The position numbers and the translations under genes were made by a program. Under the pieces are notes generated by a model that saw only the letters and a list, made by a program, of their open reading frames with translations, was not told the DNA's origin and searched no databases. Shown piece after piece: positions 45,381-54,598 of a stretch of 64,000 bases of DNA. This DNA is from Rhizobium sp. Lineage in GTDB: Bacteria; Pseudomonadota; Alphaproteobacteria; Rhizobiales; Rhizobiaceae. Every line of letters starts with the position of its first letter. The first letter of the stretch is position 1. The DNA lies in the NCBI GenBank assembly GCA_019739215.1, contig JAHHDR010000044.1, positions 62,001 through 126,000 on the forward strand, given 5' to 3'.

Positions 45381-45828
45381 TGCCGGAACCTCCCGCCGTG
45401 CCGTCGGCACCGAATGACGAGATTCGATACGGGCCCTTGGTGCCCGGAACGGCGTATTGATACGGATTGCCCCAGGGGTCCGCCGGCACGGCTGCCTGTT
45501 GAAGGTATGGGCCATTCCAGCCAACCGCCGACCCCGGCTTCTCGACCAGTGCCTTGAGTCCCTCGGTCTTGGACGGGTAGCGCCCGACATCGAGGAAGAA
45601 GAGGTCCAGCGACGATTTGAACGATGTCACCTGTAGTGAGGCTGCGCGGGTACGCGAGCTTGTGAGATAGTTCAGGACTCGCGGGCCGACCAAGCCCATG
45701 ACGAGACCGAGGATTACCAGGACCACGAGAAGTTCGACGAGTGTGAAGCCGCCGCTCTTGTCACGAGTCAAATGCTCGAGGTCGGTTCGCTTCGCGGCGT
45801 TCGATGTGTTCTTCATGGCATTGTCCAT
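45355..45828 (-). CDS. gspG: Type II secretion major pseudopilin GspG
   Basis: 157 residues; the major subunit of the pseudopilus. Prepilin motif GGFTLVELLVVLVILGLVMG, then the highly conserved body: DLFFLDVGRYPSKTEGLKAL, GWNGPYLQQAAVPADPWGNP and YQYAVPGTKGPY. The signature calcium-binding end (SFGADGTAGGSGNDADIGS) is intact. Starts 8 bp after gspF. Confidence 0.95.
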   Translation of the reverse strand: MDNAMKNTSNAAKRTDLEHLTRDKSGGFTLVELLVVLVILGLVMGLVGPRVLNYLTSSRTRAASLQVTSFKSSLDLFFLDVGRYPSKTEGLKALVEKPGSAVGWNGPYLQQAAVPADPWGNPYQYAVPGTKGPYRISSFGADGTAGGSGNDADIGSE

Positions 45829-45836
45829 CGATAGGG

Positions 45837-47045
45837 TCAGACCAGCAGATCGTTGATGCTCATGAGCGCGCTCATGATCGAAAGAATGAGCCAGCCGATG
45901 AGCAGGCTGACGCCCATCATCAGGACCGGGCCGAGGACGGCGGTCAGCCTGCTCAGCTGGCTGTCGAGCTTGGCTTCGTAGAATGTCGCGACCCGGCCGG
46001 CACTGGCGCCGAGGTCGCCGGCTTCCTCGCCGACGCGCAGCATCTGCACCACATGGCTCGGCAGCAGCGTTTCTTTCGCCAAAGCCTGCGACAGACGCTT
46101 GCCGCTTCTGACCTCGGTGATGACGGCATCGAGCTTGCCCGCCGTCTTCCGCAGCGGGCTGATGCCGCGGATCAGCCGCAGCGTCGTCGAGATATCGACG
46201 CCGTTCTGCAGCAGGATCTCGAGCGTTCTGCAGAAGGTGAGCGTAAGGTGATAGGTCACGGCCTGGCGGGTGAACGGCAGGCGCGACAGGAGCTCGAGCC
46301 AGACGGCGGTCCCCTTGCTGAACTGCTTGACCAGCAGGAAGGCCATCAGCAGGACGAGGACCAAACCGACCGCGACATCGACATTCGCGCGGAGTGTTTC
46401 CGATAGCCGGAAGACGAAGAGCGCGGAGGGACTGATCCGATCGCGGAAGCCCGCGATGGCACCTTCGAATTGCGGGATGATGTAAAGCAGCACGAAGACC
46501 AGCACGCCGATCGCGGCGACAGCCAGGAAGCCGGGATAGGCCATTGCCGCGATGAGGCGCTTGCGCAGCCGTTCCGCCCGCTGGCGCTCCTGGGCAATGC
46601 TGGTCAGGGCGGGTTCGAGACGACCCGACACTTCGGCCACCTCGACCATCTTCACGTAGATCGGCGGAAAGAGTTTCGGATGCTGGACGAGCACTTTCGA
46701 CAGGCTCTTGCCGCCCGCCAGCCCGCCATGCAGCTGCCGGATCAGCTTGACCAGCCAGCGCCGGGTCTCCATTTGCGTCAGGATCCCGAGCGCTTCGTTG
46801 AGCGTGACGCCACCTTTCAGCAACATCGCGAGATCGAGCGTGAAGCCGGTTATGTCCTGCGGGCTCGGCTCCGGTGTCAGACGTTCGCGCCAGTTTCGCG
46901 CGGCCCCGTTGGTCGCTCGCATCGACAGCGGGGTAATGCCGGCCCGGTCGAGCTGCGCCAGCACATCGGCCGGCGTCACGGCTTCGATCGTGCCCTCGAG
47001 AACCTTGCCACTGGCGTTGAGCGCCTTGTATTCGAAGACGGTCAT
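45837..47045 (-). CDS. gspF: Type II secretion inner-membrane platform protein GspF
   Basis: 402 residues from the ATG at 47045 (MTVFEYKALNASGKVLEGTI), with a 4-nt overlap with the peptidase gene. Two copies of the GspF domain: DLAMLLKGGVTLNEALGIL in the first, TFCRTLEILLQNGVDISTTL in the second, each followed by long hydrophobic helices. GspF anchors the assembly platform to the ATPase GspE. Confidence 0.95.
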   Translation of the reverse strand: MTVFEYKALNASGKVLEGTIEAVTPADVLAQLDRAGITPLSMRATNGAARNWRERLTPEPSPQDITGFTLDLAMLLKGGVTLNEALGILTQMETRRWLVKLIRQLHGGLAGGKSLSKVLVQHPKLFPPIYVKMVEVAEVSGRLEPALTSIAQERQRAERLRKRLIAAMAYPGFLAVAAIGVLVFVLLYIIPQFEGAIAGFRDRISPSALFVFRLSETLRANVDVAVGLVLVLLMAFLLVKQFSKGTAVWLELLSRLPFTRQAVTYHLTLTFCRTLEILLQNGVDISTTLRLIRGISPLRKTAGKLDAVITEVRSGKRLSQALAKETLLPSHVVQMLRVGEEAGDLGASAGRVATFYEAKLDSQLSRLTAVLGPVLMMGVSLLIGWLILSIMSALMSINDLLV

Positions 47046-47608
47046 GCGGCGCCCCATAACTGCATGAGCCATATCACCCAGCACGCAGGCGCCAGCAACG
47101 CGCCGAACGGCAGGCGATCCATCTTGAGTTCGGGCTTGACGAGGGCAACTCCAAGCGCGACGACGAGCCCTAGAGCGCTTGCCGCAAAGACCGACCAAGC
47201 AAAACCCTCCATGCCGACGAGAACGCCGCATGCAGCCGCAAGCTTGACGTCGCCGAAGCCCATCCCGTCAAAACCCTTGATCCGGAAAAACGCCTCGCGG
47301 ACGGCGAGGAAGGACAGGCCGCAAAGTGCGGCGTCGAGGACGAGAACCAGGAGCTCGGACTGCCATGCGTCCTGGACGCCCAGGAGACGCTCGACCGCGC
47401 CAGCGACGGCGAGCGTGACCACCGCACCGTCGGGGACGGTGAAATCCACGATGTCCTGCGCAACGATCCGGATGACTTGCGCCATAACGAGGACGATCGC
47501 GAGCAAGAGCCATGACCCTGTCAGGGCGCCGTTGAACAAGGCGATCGCGGCCACGAGACAGGCCGCGAGGATCGCGAGCATTTCGATGGCTTTGAGCGAC
47601 CTCACCAT
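47042..47608 (-). CDS. Prepilin peptidase, A24 catalytic domain only
   Basis: 188 residues with about six membrane helices. The two active aspartates are in QDIVDFTVPDG and GMGFGDVKLAAACG, the hallmark of type IV prepilin peptidases. It lacks the N-terminal cytoplasmic methyltransferase domain and its zinc cysteines found in full GspO/PilD, so it is closer in build to the CpaA/TadV type. In the gsp operon it would process GspG-K. N-methylation of the pseudopilins would not be done by this protein. Confidence 0.85.
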   Translation of the reverse strand: MVRSLKAIEMLAILAACLVAAIALFNGALTGSWLLLAIVLVMAQVIRIVAQDIVDFTVPDGAVVTLAVAGAVERLLGVQDAWQSELLVLVLDAALCGLSFLAVREAFFRIKGFDGMGFGDVKLAAACGVLVGMEGFAWSVFAASALGLVVALGVALVKPELKMDRLPFGALLAPACWVIWLMQLWGAA

Positions 47609-49761
47609 TTCGTGCCGCTCCTGTCGTCGATGATGGACATCTGCGACCGCAGGCTCTGGGCCACATCGGCCGCATCCTGCGCATCGCGAATGATGACGGG
47701 GCGGATCAGGACGATGAGTTCGTTGCGGCCCTTGGTCTTGGTGGTGTTGGCGAACATGTCGCCGACCAGCGGCAGCTTCATCAGGAGTGGCACACCGCTC
47801 TTGGATTTTTGCGAATTGGCGCTGATCAGTCCGCCCAGCACTACCGTCTGCTGGTCGTTCACGGAGATCTGGGTCCGGATGCTGCGCTTGGAAATGGTCG
47901 GCGTCAGCGTATTGGCGCCGCTCGCCACACTCGATATTTCCTGCACGATGTCCATGGTCACGGCATCGGTCTGGCTGATGCGGGGCGTGACGTTGAGGAT
48001 TATGCCGGTCTCGCGGAACTGCACCTGGTTGACGACGGGCGCCAGGCTGTTTTCCAAGCTCTGGGATTGTTGCGTCGTGATCGGCACCTCGTCGCCGACC
48101 TGCAACGTGGCCGTCTGGTTTTCGATCACGACCAGGGATGGCGATGACAGGATCTCAACGTCGGTGAGAACGTTGAGCGCCGAGATGATGACATCGGGAT
48201 TGGCATCGGCCCCGCCGACGAAGTTAAGTCCAGGCGTCTGCTTTCTGATCGAGTTGCCGGCCCGGTCGATCAGGCTCAGCGAGCCATTGTCGCTGCCGAG
48301 CCCGAGCTGCTTGCTCTTCAGGAAATACTGGACGCCATATTTCAGGTCCTCGGTCAGCCGGACCTCCGCTATCGTCACATTGATGGCAACCTGGACAGGC
48401 GTCGAATCGAGCTTCTTCAGCGTCGCCACGACCTGTTCCGTCTGATCGCCTTCGCCGTAAATGACGACGGAATTGTTGGAGATGTCGGCGCTGATGCGCA
48501 GAACAGGCTGATCACGCGCCTCGGATGTCAGGTCCACGACGTTGGGTATGGCATTGTCGGCCGATTGCGGATCGTCGAACGCCGAGGCGATGCGGTTTGC
48601 CGGCGTTGTTGTCGTGTTCGAGGCATCGTCCGCATTCGATGTCTCGTCGCTGGCGGCCTGGTCGAGTTGCGGGATGGGAGCCGGCTTGGCGGCCGTGCTG
48701 GTGTTGGTGCCGATGCCGAAAAGGCCAGACACAACCTTGGCCAGTTCCTCCGCCTTGCGGTACTTGGCCTTGTAGATCACGACATTCTGACCGGTTGCGC
48801 TATCCTGCTGGTCGAGCCGTCGGACCCAGGTCTCCGCACGACGGATTAGCGCCGGGTTCTTCGAGATTGCCATGATGCCGCGTATCCGACCGACGGCCCG
48901 GAACTGGATCAGGCTGCTGTCCCCCTTGACATTGAAGATGCGTTCGAGCTCGGGAACGACATCCTGCGGCCGTGACTGGGTCAGCCGGAACATCGAGACG
49001 CGCTGGTTCTGCATGAAGTCGGCGTCGAAGGACATCACGGCTTCGATGACCTCGGCGCGCTGAGGCCCGGTGCCGCGGATGATCAGGCTATTGCCTGCCG
49101 TGTTGATCCGGAGACCCTCGGCAGGCGCCACGAATCCGTTGAGCAGTTCCATGACGGATGAAGCGGGGAGAAACCTGAGTGGCACGATGGAGACGCCATG
49201 GCCGGCCCTTACCATGCGCCCATTGTCGACGGTGCCCGCCGTCACCGTATCGCTGGCGGTCACCCGGTACCCACTGCCGGTCTTGACCAGACTGAAGCCA
49301 AAGCTCGCCAGTGACGACTCCAGCGTTCTCAGCAAGGCCTCCCGGCTCACGGGGCGGGCCGATGAGATCGTCACGGGCCCGGAGACATCACCATTGATCG
49401 TGTAGTTGACCTTGAGCGCGTCATTGAGGACGGCGCGCACAACCTCCTTGATGTCGGTGTTTTCGAAGTTGATCGTGTATTCGCCCGCCGTGGACGCATC
49501 GTCGGAATCGACAGGCGTAAGGCCGCCGGTATCAGGCATGAAGCTCTGGATCTTGCTACGGGCGTTGGTCCCGCGCGTATCGGCAGTCGTGAAGGTGCCA
49601 TCGTCTCGTGCCCTTCGGGTTTCACGAGCCTTGATATCGCCGAACACGCCGTCGATGAAAGTCGATCTGTCGTTGCCGTCGACGCTGCCGCCCTGACAAC
49701 CAGTCAACAGCAAACTCGAAAACAAGAGCGCAGCAATCAGAACCCATGATTGTTTCGGCAC
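47602..49761 (-). CDS. gspD: Type II secretion outer-membrane secretin GspD
   Basis: 719 residues. Lipoprotein-type signal peptide ending in LLLTGC, an uncommon feature that could let it reach the outer membrane without a separate pilotin. N-domains follow (EYTINFENTDIKEVVRAVLN, FLPASSVMELLNGFV, and KYRKAEELAKVVSGLFG), a Ser/Thr/Ala-rich linker near 380-420, then the secretin core with VEILSSPSLVVIENQTATLQ, VGDEVPI, and VPLLMKLPLVGDMF near the end. It overlaps the peptidase gene by 7 nt. Confidence 0.95.
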   Translation of the reverse strand: MPKQSWVLIAALLFSSLLLTGCQGGSVDGNDRSTFIDGVFGDIKARETRRARDDGTFTTADTRGTNARSKIQSFMPDTGGLTPVDSDDASTAGEYTINFENTDIKEVVRAVLNDALKVNYTINGDVSGPVTISSARPVSREALLRTLESSLASFGFSLVKTGSGYRVTASDTVTAGTVDNGRMVRAGHGVSIVPLRFLPASSVMELLNGFVAPAEGLRINTAGNSLIIRGTGPQRAEVIEAVMSFDADFMQNQRVSMFRLTQSRPQDVVPELERIFNVKGDSSLIQFRAVGRIRGIMAISKNPALIRRAETWVRRLDQQDSATGQNVVIYKAKYRKAEELAKVVSGLFGIGTNTSTAAKPAPIPQLDQAASDETSNADDASNTTTTPANRIASAFDDPQSADNAIPNVVDLTSEARDQPVLRISADISNNSVVIYGEGDQTEQVVATLKKLDSTPVQVAINVTIAEVRLTEDLKYGVQYFLKSKQLGLGSDNGSLSLIDRAGNSIRKQTPGLNFVGGADANPDVIISALNVLTDVEILSSPSLVVIENQTATLQVGDEVPITTQQSQSLENSLAPVVNQVQFRETGIILNVTPRISQTDAVTMDIVQEISSVASGANTLTPTISKRSIRTQISVNDQQTVVLGGLISANSQKSKSGVPLLMKLPLVGDMFANTTKTKGRNELIVLIRPVIIRDAQDAADVAQSLRSQMSIIDDRSGTKW

Positions 49762-49805
49762 TTTACTGCTTCCACCTCCCGATCACATCCGGGGTTGCGG
49801 ATTTG

Positions 49806-49829
49806 GGCAGCCTGCGCAGGCAGGCTGCC
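49806..49829. promoter_or_regulatory. Strong hairpin between the ferritin-like gene and gspD
   Basis: GGCAGCCTG (49806-49814) pairs with CAGGCTGCC (49821-49829). There is no T-run, so rather than a full terminator it may be an mRNA processing or attenuation point that lowers gspD relative to the upstream gene. Confidence 0.5.
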
Positions 49830-49869
49830 CACGCCCGGGGCTAAGCCTCGAGAATTGCGCTCGTGTCAG

Positions 49870-50766
49870 TCAGGCGCCGCTGTTCACGCCGTCGGGGAAG
49901 AAGCTCGCGTTGCTCGGCGCGTCACCGAGATAGACGACTTGCAGCACCTGTTCCGGGGTACGGCTGAAAGCCAGGCCATTGGCGTCGGTGGGAACGATAT
50001 TGACGTTCCTGTTCTTCCGGATGCCCTGGTCGAGATCGGTGCCCCCATCAAGAGAGTCACGGGCATCGGAAATCGCATTGGCCTGGGCAAAAAAGCCCTT
50101 GGACGCCAGCAGGGTGCGGATTTCACCCGCATGATAGGCTTCGACGGCGAGCAGACCGGCGGCAGCTTCCAGGATGCCAGGATCGGTGATCATCGCGGCG
50201 GCGCCCTTGTAGGCGGTAACGCCGACATCCTCGAAGATGAAGGCCGCGAGGAGGAAATTGTCCTCGTTGTCGAAGGCGTCGAACTTCTGGTTGTTCTTGA
50301 TCAGCCCGGCAGCGCGCGCGGCGGCGGTGAAGCTGGTGTTGAGGTTGATCGTCGGGCGGGCGACGGCCGAGGCGCCGAGCGCGGTGCGCAGGAACTTGAC
50401 GTGAGCCTCTTCGTCATTGGCGATTTCCTGGGCATATTCCTTGATAAGGTCGGACTTGAACTTGACCTTCTTTCCGCCCTTGACCTCGCCGAGCGCGCCG
50501 GTGCCGGTCGTATCGGAGTTTTTCAACCCCTTGCCGGTTGCCGCGATCAGATAGAATTCGGCTTCGAGATACTCGAGGTTGAGTGCGAAATTGAGAATCT
50601 GCGTATCCGTCAGCGCCGCATGGGCCACATCCGGCGTACCGCCGACAATGCCGATCGTGGCAGCGCCTGCTGCCAGAAGGCCTGCGGATTTCAGAAAGGC
50701 ACGGCGGCCGGCGAGAAGGTCGATCTTGATGGCTTTGGTCGAAGTGTTCGTTGGTACGGTCGACAT
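49870..50766 (-). CDS. Tat-exported ferritin-like domain protein
   Basis: 298 residues from the ATG at 50766 (GGGAG upstream). The twin-arginine signal is LLAGRRAFLKSAGLLAAGAA with an AxA-type site after VAHA. The mature protein is of the ferritin-like (Ferritin_2/DUF4439-type) kind: LNFALNLEYLEAEFYLIAA, EIANDEEAHVKFLRTALG and GLLAVEAYHAGEIRTLLASK show the paired Glu/His metal ligands of a four-helix bundle. It directly precedes gspD on the same strand. Tat proteins fold in the cytoplasm and can then be passed to type II secretion, so this is the best candidate substrate in the window. Confidence 0.82.
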   Translation of the reverse strand: MSTVPTNTSTKAIKIDLLAGRRAFLKSAGLLAAGAATIGIVGGTPDVAHAALTDTQILNFALNLEYLEAEFYLIAATGKGLKNSDTTGTGALGEVKGGKKVKFKSDLIKEYAQEIANDEEAHVKFLRTALGASAVARPTINLNTSFTAAARAAGLIKNNQKFDAFDNEDNFLLAAFIFEDVGVTAYKGAAAMITDPGILEAAAGLLAVEAYHAGEIRTLLASKGFFAQANAISDARDSLDGGTDLDQGIRKNRNVNIVPTDANGLAFSRTPEQVLQVVYLGDAPSNASFFPDGVNSGA

Positions 50767-51211
50767 TGGTCTACTCCCTCGTTGGGTGCGTTGACAGTAT
50801 TCGCATGCTGGTTCGCCGCTCAACCAAACCTCGACATCAAAAGAAACATTGTCTCTAAATAGAAGACAAATAATCTCCGTCCTTGCTGCAGGTCAGCAAA
50901 GAACATCGACGCCTCAGAAAAGTCTGAGCGATCTGTGAAAGGATCTCATGTCCTCCACGTCGATAGCTACGAGGGGGTGTAAAAAGAAGTTTCAGCGATT
51001 GTTCAGAAATCGGTCGATAAAGCGCTTTTGCGCCTCAAATTCCTTCTAATATATTGAAATAACATAATTTAATTTTTCACTGGTTTGTGATCTGTCGTGA
51101 TCCTTGTTACGCTCCACGTTGACAGCGACCGCTCGCGGTGCAATCTTTGACAGGTGACAGCGTAAAACCGAAAATTCGCGGCCTGCAAACATATACATCG
51201 TCTGGAAAATT
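50767..51211. other. 445-bp divergent promoter region of the gsp locus
   Basis: AT-rich stretch between the divergent starts of the ferritin-like gene (leftward) and gspE (rightward). No coding sequence is supported. Promoters for both operons must be here; I cannot assign clear -35/-10 boxes. Confidence 0.55.
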
Positions 51212-52894
51212 ATGTACTCGGTGAAATCCGACAAAGGAAATGGAATTACATTTGTGAACTATCTTCGAAGCCGCTACGCGCTTCGGAGCATGCCGGACGT
51301 TCACGCGGGGCAGGACTTGTCTGCCGAGCGCATCTGGCGCTCTGGCATTGCAAGCGCCCACGACATCGCCGATGCGTCCGCAGAGTTCTACGCCATACCC
51401 CGCACCACCCTTGACGAGATTGCAGGGCTCCCCCCGCTGACTGAAAACCTGTCCTATCGATACCTGCGAGAGGCCTTCGTCTATCCATATTCCGACGACG
51501 GCACCGCGACGCTGACGCTTGCCGATCCAACGGATCAGGCTGTCATCAAGGCCGTCGGCCTGGCGCTCGGCACACGACCTGTACTGAAAATGATCTCGTT
51601 CGAGGAACTTGAGATGCTCTTCGAAAGGATGCTCGAGCGCGGTGGAGCCGAGCCCGGTATCGTCGAGGACGATCTCTCCGCACAAGACTCCCTCTCGGAG
51701 TCGGAGCAGACGATGCAGGACCTTGCCCGCGGCGCCCCGGTCGTGCGTATCATCGACGAAATACTCGAACGCGCCGTCAGCATCGGCGCAACTGACGTGC
51801 ATCTGGAAACCGAGCGCGAGCAACTGCAGGTGCGGATGCGGGTCGACGGTTATCTCCGAAAGGACCAGCGATTGCCGCTTGGCATGGCGCCGGCCGTCAT
51901 TTCGCGGCTGAAAATCCTGGCGGGGCTCGATATCGCGGATAGGCGGTTGCCGCAGGACGGTAGGTCCAACCTCAAGATCGGAAATGCTGAGGCCGACCTG
52001 CGCGTTGCCGTCATGCCCAACATGTACGGCGAAACCGCAGTGCTTCGTATTCTGCTGCGCGACACAAGATTGCTCGATCTGGACCGGATCGGCATGGGGG
52101 AGAGGGACAGGGCGACGTTCCGGGCCATGCTGGCAGAACCGCACGGCATCGTGGTCGTCACCGGCCCCACCGGAAGCGGCAAGACGACCACGCTTGCGAC
52201 CGCCCTCTCGGTGCTCAACGAACCGACCCGCAAGATCGTGACGGTCGAGGATCCGATCGAGTACCAGATTGCGGGGATCCACCAGACACAAATCAAAGCC
52301 TCGATCGGACTGACATTTGCCAAAGCGCTGCGGTCATTTCTCCGCCACGACCCCGATATCATCATGGTCGGCGAGATGCGCGACGGCGAAACGGCTGGGA
52401 TCGGTGTGCAGGCGGCACTGACCGGCCATCTGGTGCTGACCACGCTGCATACCAATTCGGCCAGCGATGCCATCGTGCGTCTGATCGACATGGGCGTGGA
52501 ACCATACCTGCTTGCATCGAGCCTGCGGGGCGTGCTCGGTCAGCGGCTCGTTCGCAAGCTCTGCGAGCGCTGCAAGGCGCCCGACGAGAAGGCGACCGAA
52601 GACGCAAATCGACTCGCCGAGGCGCGAGGGCTGCAGGTTGTGGCAAGCGCCGGGTTTCACCGGGCCGTCGGATGCGAGGCTTGTGGCCAAAGCGGCTATC
52701 GTGGCCGGATCGGCGTCTTCGAGGTGTTGAGGGCGGACGAGACCATCCGCTCGACCCTGCGCAAGGACCCCGACCCGGCGATAATTGCCGAGATGGCGCG
52801 GAAAGCGGGCATGACCACGATGCTCGAGGACGGTCTGGCAAAAGCGGCGGAAGGGCTGACCACGATCGACGAAATCCTGAGAGCGACGGGATGA
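51212..52894 (+). CDS. gspE: Type II secretion ATPase GspE
   Basis: 560 residues. N1-like domain at about 30-140, then the catalytic core: Walker A GPTGSGKTTT near 318, Asp box VTVEDPIEYQ, Walker B-type HDPDIIMVGEMRD, His box GHLVLTTLHTNSASDA. The zinc-binding four-cysteine domain is present (CERC near 450 and CEACGQSGYRG near 488), as in GspE/PilB and not in GspA-type relatives. It powers pseudopilus assembly with GspF and GspL. First gene of the rightward operon. Confidence 0.95.
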   Translation: MYSVKSDKGNGITFVNYLRSRYALRSMPDVHAGQDLSAERIWRSGIASAHDIADASAEFYAIPRTTLDEIAGLPPLTENLSYRYLREAFVYPYSDDGTATLTLADPTDQAVIKAVGLALGTRPVLKMISFEELEMLFERMLERGGAEPGIVEDDLSAQDSLSESEQTMQDLARGAPVVRIIDEILERAVSIGATDVHLETEREQLQVRMRVDGYLRKDQRLPLGMAPAVISRLKILAGLDIADRRLPQDGRSNLKIGNAEADLRVAVMPNMYGETAVLRILLRDTRLLDLDRIGMGERDRATFRAMLAEPHGIVVVTGPTGSGKTTTLATALSVLNEPTRKIVTVEDPIEYQIAGIHQTQIKASIGLTFAKALRSFLRHDPDIIMVGEMRDGETAGIGVQAALTGHLVLTTLHTNSASDAIVRLIDMGVEPYLLASSLRGVLGQRLVRKLCERCKAPDEKATEDANRLAEARGLQVVASAGFHRAVGCEACGQSGYRGRIGVFEVLRADETIRSTLRKDPDPAIIAEMARKAGMTTMLEDGLAKAAEGLTTIDEILRATG

Positions 52895-52898
52895 TGGG

Positions 52899-54041
52899 AT
52901 GGAGCTAATGGTCAAACCCGTTCCGCCCGACGTCGCGTCCGGGCTGAGGCGCGCCGCTGGTCCGACCGGTCCCCGGGCTGGGACGGAGCCCACCGTGTCC
53001 GCGAGGTCCTGGCTCGGTGCTACGCTGTCGAGTTTCATCGACATGATCGAACCCGTTGTCCTGCGACTCTCTGCCGGAAAGCGGCTGGTTGCGGTGCAGT
53101 CGCCTGACGGCGTGGACCTGGCCTTTCACCTCGTGTCAGGCCGGAGAGCCATTGCCATGGGAAACAGCGCCGAGAACCGGGACAGCCTGATCAAGGCGAT
53201 CAAGCTCACGAAAATGACCTCTGCAGAGCTTCGGCTCGATCCGGATCGCCTCGCCGCGGCTCGCTTCAACATCCCTGTTGCCGGCGCGCGATTTGCAGGC
53301 CAGATCGTCGAGAGCAGGCTCGACCGGCTGACCCCGTGGCGGCCGGAGGCCGTGACCCATGGCTTCGCGCTCTCGGACAAGCCCGGCCCGAATGGGCAAC
53401 TTGAGGTGGACTTTCTGGCAACGTCGCGCGAGATCGTCGATACCTGCGTCGGTCAACTGGCACAATTTGGCCTGGCCGCGTCGGCGCTCGGCTCGGCAGG
53501 ACAACCGCTCGCGGAACGGCTGCGGATAGACCTCTTTGGTGGCAGGAATAACGCGTCGAACAGGGCACGTCGGAAGGCCATCGGGAACGTCTCGATCGCC
53601 GTTCTCGCAATCTCCATCATCACATGCGGCATGACCCTTAATACGCTCCGACAGACCGGCCTGCGCATTGTCGAACTCGACGCAACCCTGGCAAAGGCCC
53701 GAAACCGGCTCATCAATGCATCTGGCTCAACGGCCCAGCGCGACCGGGATCTCGCCTTTATCGCCACGAAGCAGCTGGCCGATGCGCGTTTCCATCTGAT
53801 CGATCGTCTGGCTGCGGTCCTGCCCGACCACACCTATATCGACCAACTCGACATCGACACAGGATCGGTCCATCTGGTCGGCAGCTCCACGGATGCGTCG
53901 AGTCTGATAAGGTTGCTTGAGGACGACGCTGCGTTCCGCGACGTCAAATTCGCCGCTCCGGTGACGCGGCAGGAGGATGGCCGCGATAGGTTTGAAATCA
54001 CCGCACTGCATGGTGCGAAGCCCACGGATGCACAGCAATGA
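52899..54041 (+). CDS. gspL: Type II secretion protein GspL (with PilN-like part)
   Basis: 380 residues. A cytoplasmic actin-like region (residues about 45-215), one membrane helix near 230-250 (NVSIAVLAISIITCGMTLNT), a coiled-coil-like stretch, and a periplasmic ferredoxin-like domain (LIDRLAAVLPDHTYIDQLDI). This is the GspL layout, with a PilN-type periplasmic end. Starts 4 bp after gspE and overlaps gspM by 4 nt. It ties GspE to the inner membrane. Confidence 0.85.
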   Translation: MELMVKPVPPDVASGLRRAAGPTGPRAGTEPTVSARSWLGATLSSFIDMIEPVVLRLSAGKRLVAVQSPDGVDLAFHLVSGRRAIAMGNSAENRDSLIKAIKLTKMTSAELRLDPDRLAAARFNIPVAGARFAGQIVESRLDRLTPWRPEAVTHGFALSDKPGPNGQLEVDFLATSREIVDTCVGQLAQFGLAASALGSAGQPLAERLRIDLFGGRNNASNRARRKAIGNVSIAVLAISIITCGMTLNTLRQTGLRIVELDATLAKARNRLINASGSTAQRDRDLAFIATKQLADARFHLIDRLAAVLPDHTYIDQLDIDTGSVHLVGSSTDASSLIRLLEDDAAFRDVKFAAPVTRQEDGRDRFEITALHGAKPTDAQQ

Positions 54042-54598
54042 CTGCCGTCATCAGCCAATCGCCGCGTTCCAGGATATCGGGCTTGCTGCTCTTTCTTGGC
54101 TTGCCTGCAATGTTGCTGACCTTCGCAGCGTTGAATGTTCTGGAAGCGTCCGACGAAGCATTCGTGGTGCAGGAAAAAGAGTTCCAGCTGTCGTCCCTGA
54201 TGCGCCGGCTCACCACTCCCGCGAGAGATGGAAAGCCTGTAGACCTGTCCCCGATCTATCTCTCTGCAGACACGTCCACGCTGGCCAGCGCCAGCCTCCA
54301 GCAGTTGATCGTCCAAGCCGTCGCGAAGGCCCCAGCAAGGATCATTGAGACGACGGCTCTTGATGTCGCTGAAGACGAGGCGGACGCCAACCAGCAGCGC
54401 GTCGCGATCCGTGCCAGTTTCGATATCGACAATGCCGGGTTGCTCGCCTTGCTGCATGGACTGGAAACGGGACTGCCACTGGTCTTCATCGACAAAATCT
54501 CGGTCCGCCGCTTGCCGGGTGATGTGGACGCCAAAGGCCCGGACATGCTGCGCGTTGATCTCGAATCCAGCGCGCGATGGAAGGCGGCAGCGCTATGA
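54038..54598 (+). CDS. gspM: Type II secretion protein GspM
   Basis: 186 residues. One membrane helix close to the start (ISGLLLFLGLPAMLLTFAAL), then a small periplasmic domain with QLSSLMRRL and RASFDIDNAGLLALLHGLE, which fits the ferredoxin-like GspM/PilO fold. Sequence conservation in GspM is low; position between gspL and the GspC-like gene, with ATGA overlaps on both sides, supports the call. Confidence 0.8.
   Translation: MTAVISQSPRSRISGLLLFLGLPAMLLTFAALNVLEASDEAFVVQEKEFQLSSLMRRLTTPARDGKPVDLSPIYLSADTSTLASASLQQLIVQAVAKAPARIIETTALDVAEDEADANQQRVAIRASFDIDNAGLLALLHGLETGLPLVFIDKISVRRLPGDVDAKGPDMLRVDLESSARWKAAAL

Noticed and set aside
45380..45590. Longer GspH reading with a 70-residue N-terminal extension
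   Set aside because: It would overlap most of gspG and put the prepilin motif far from the N-terminus.
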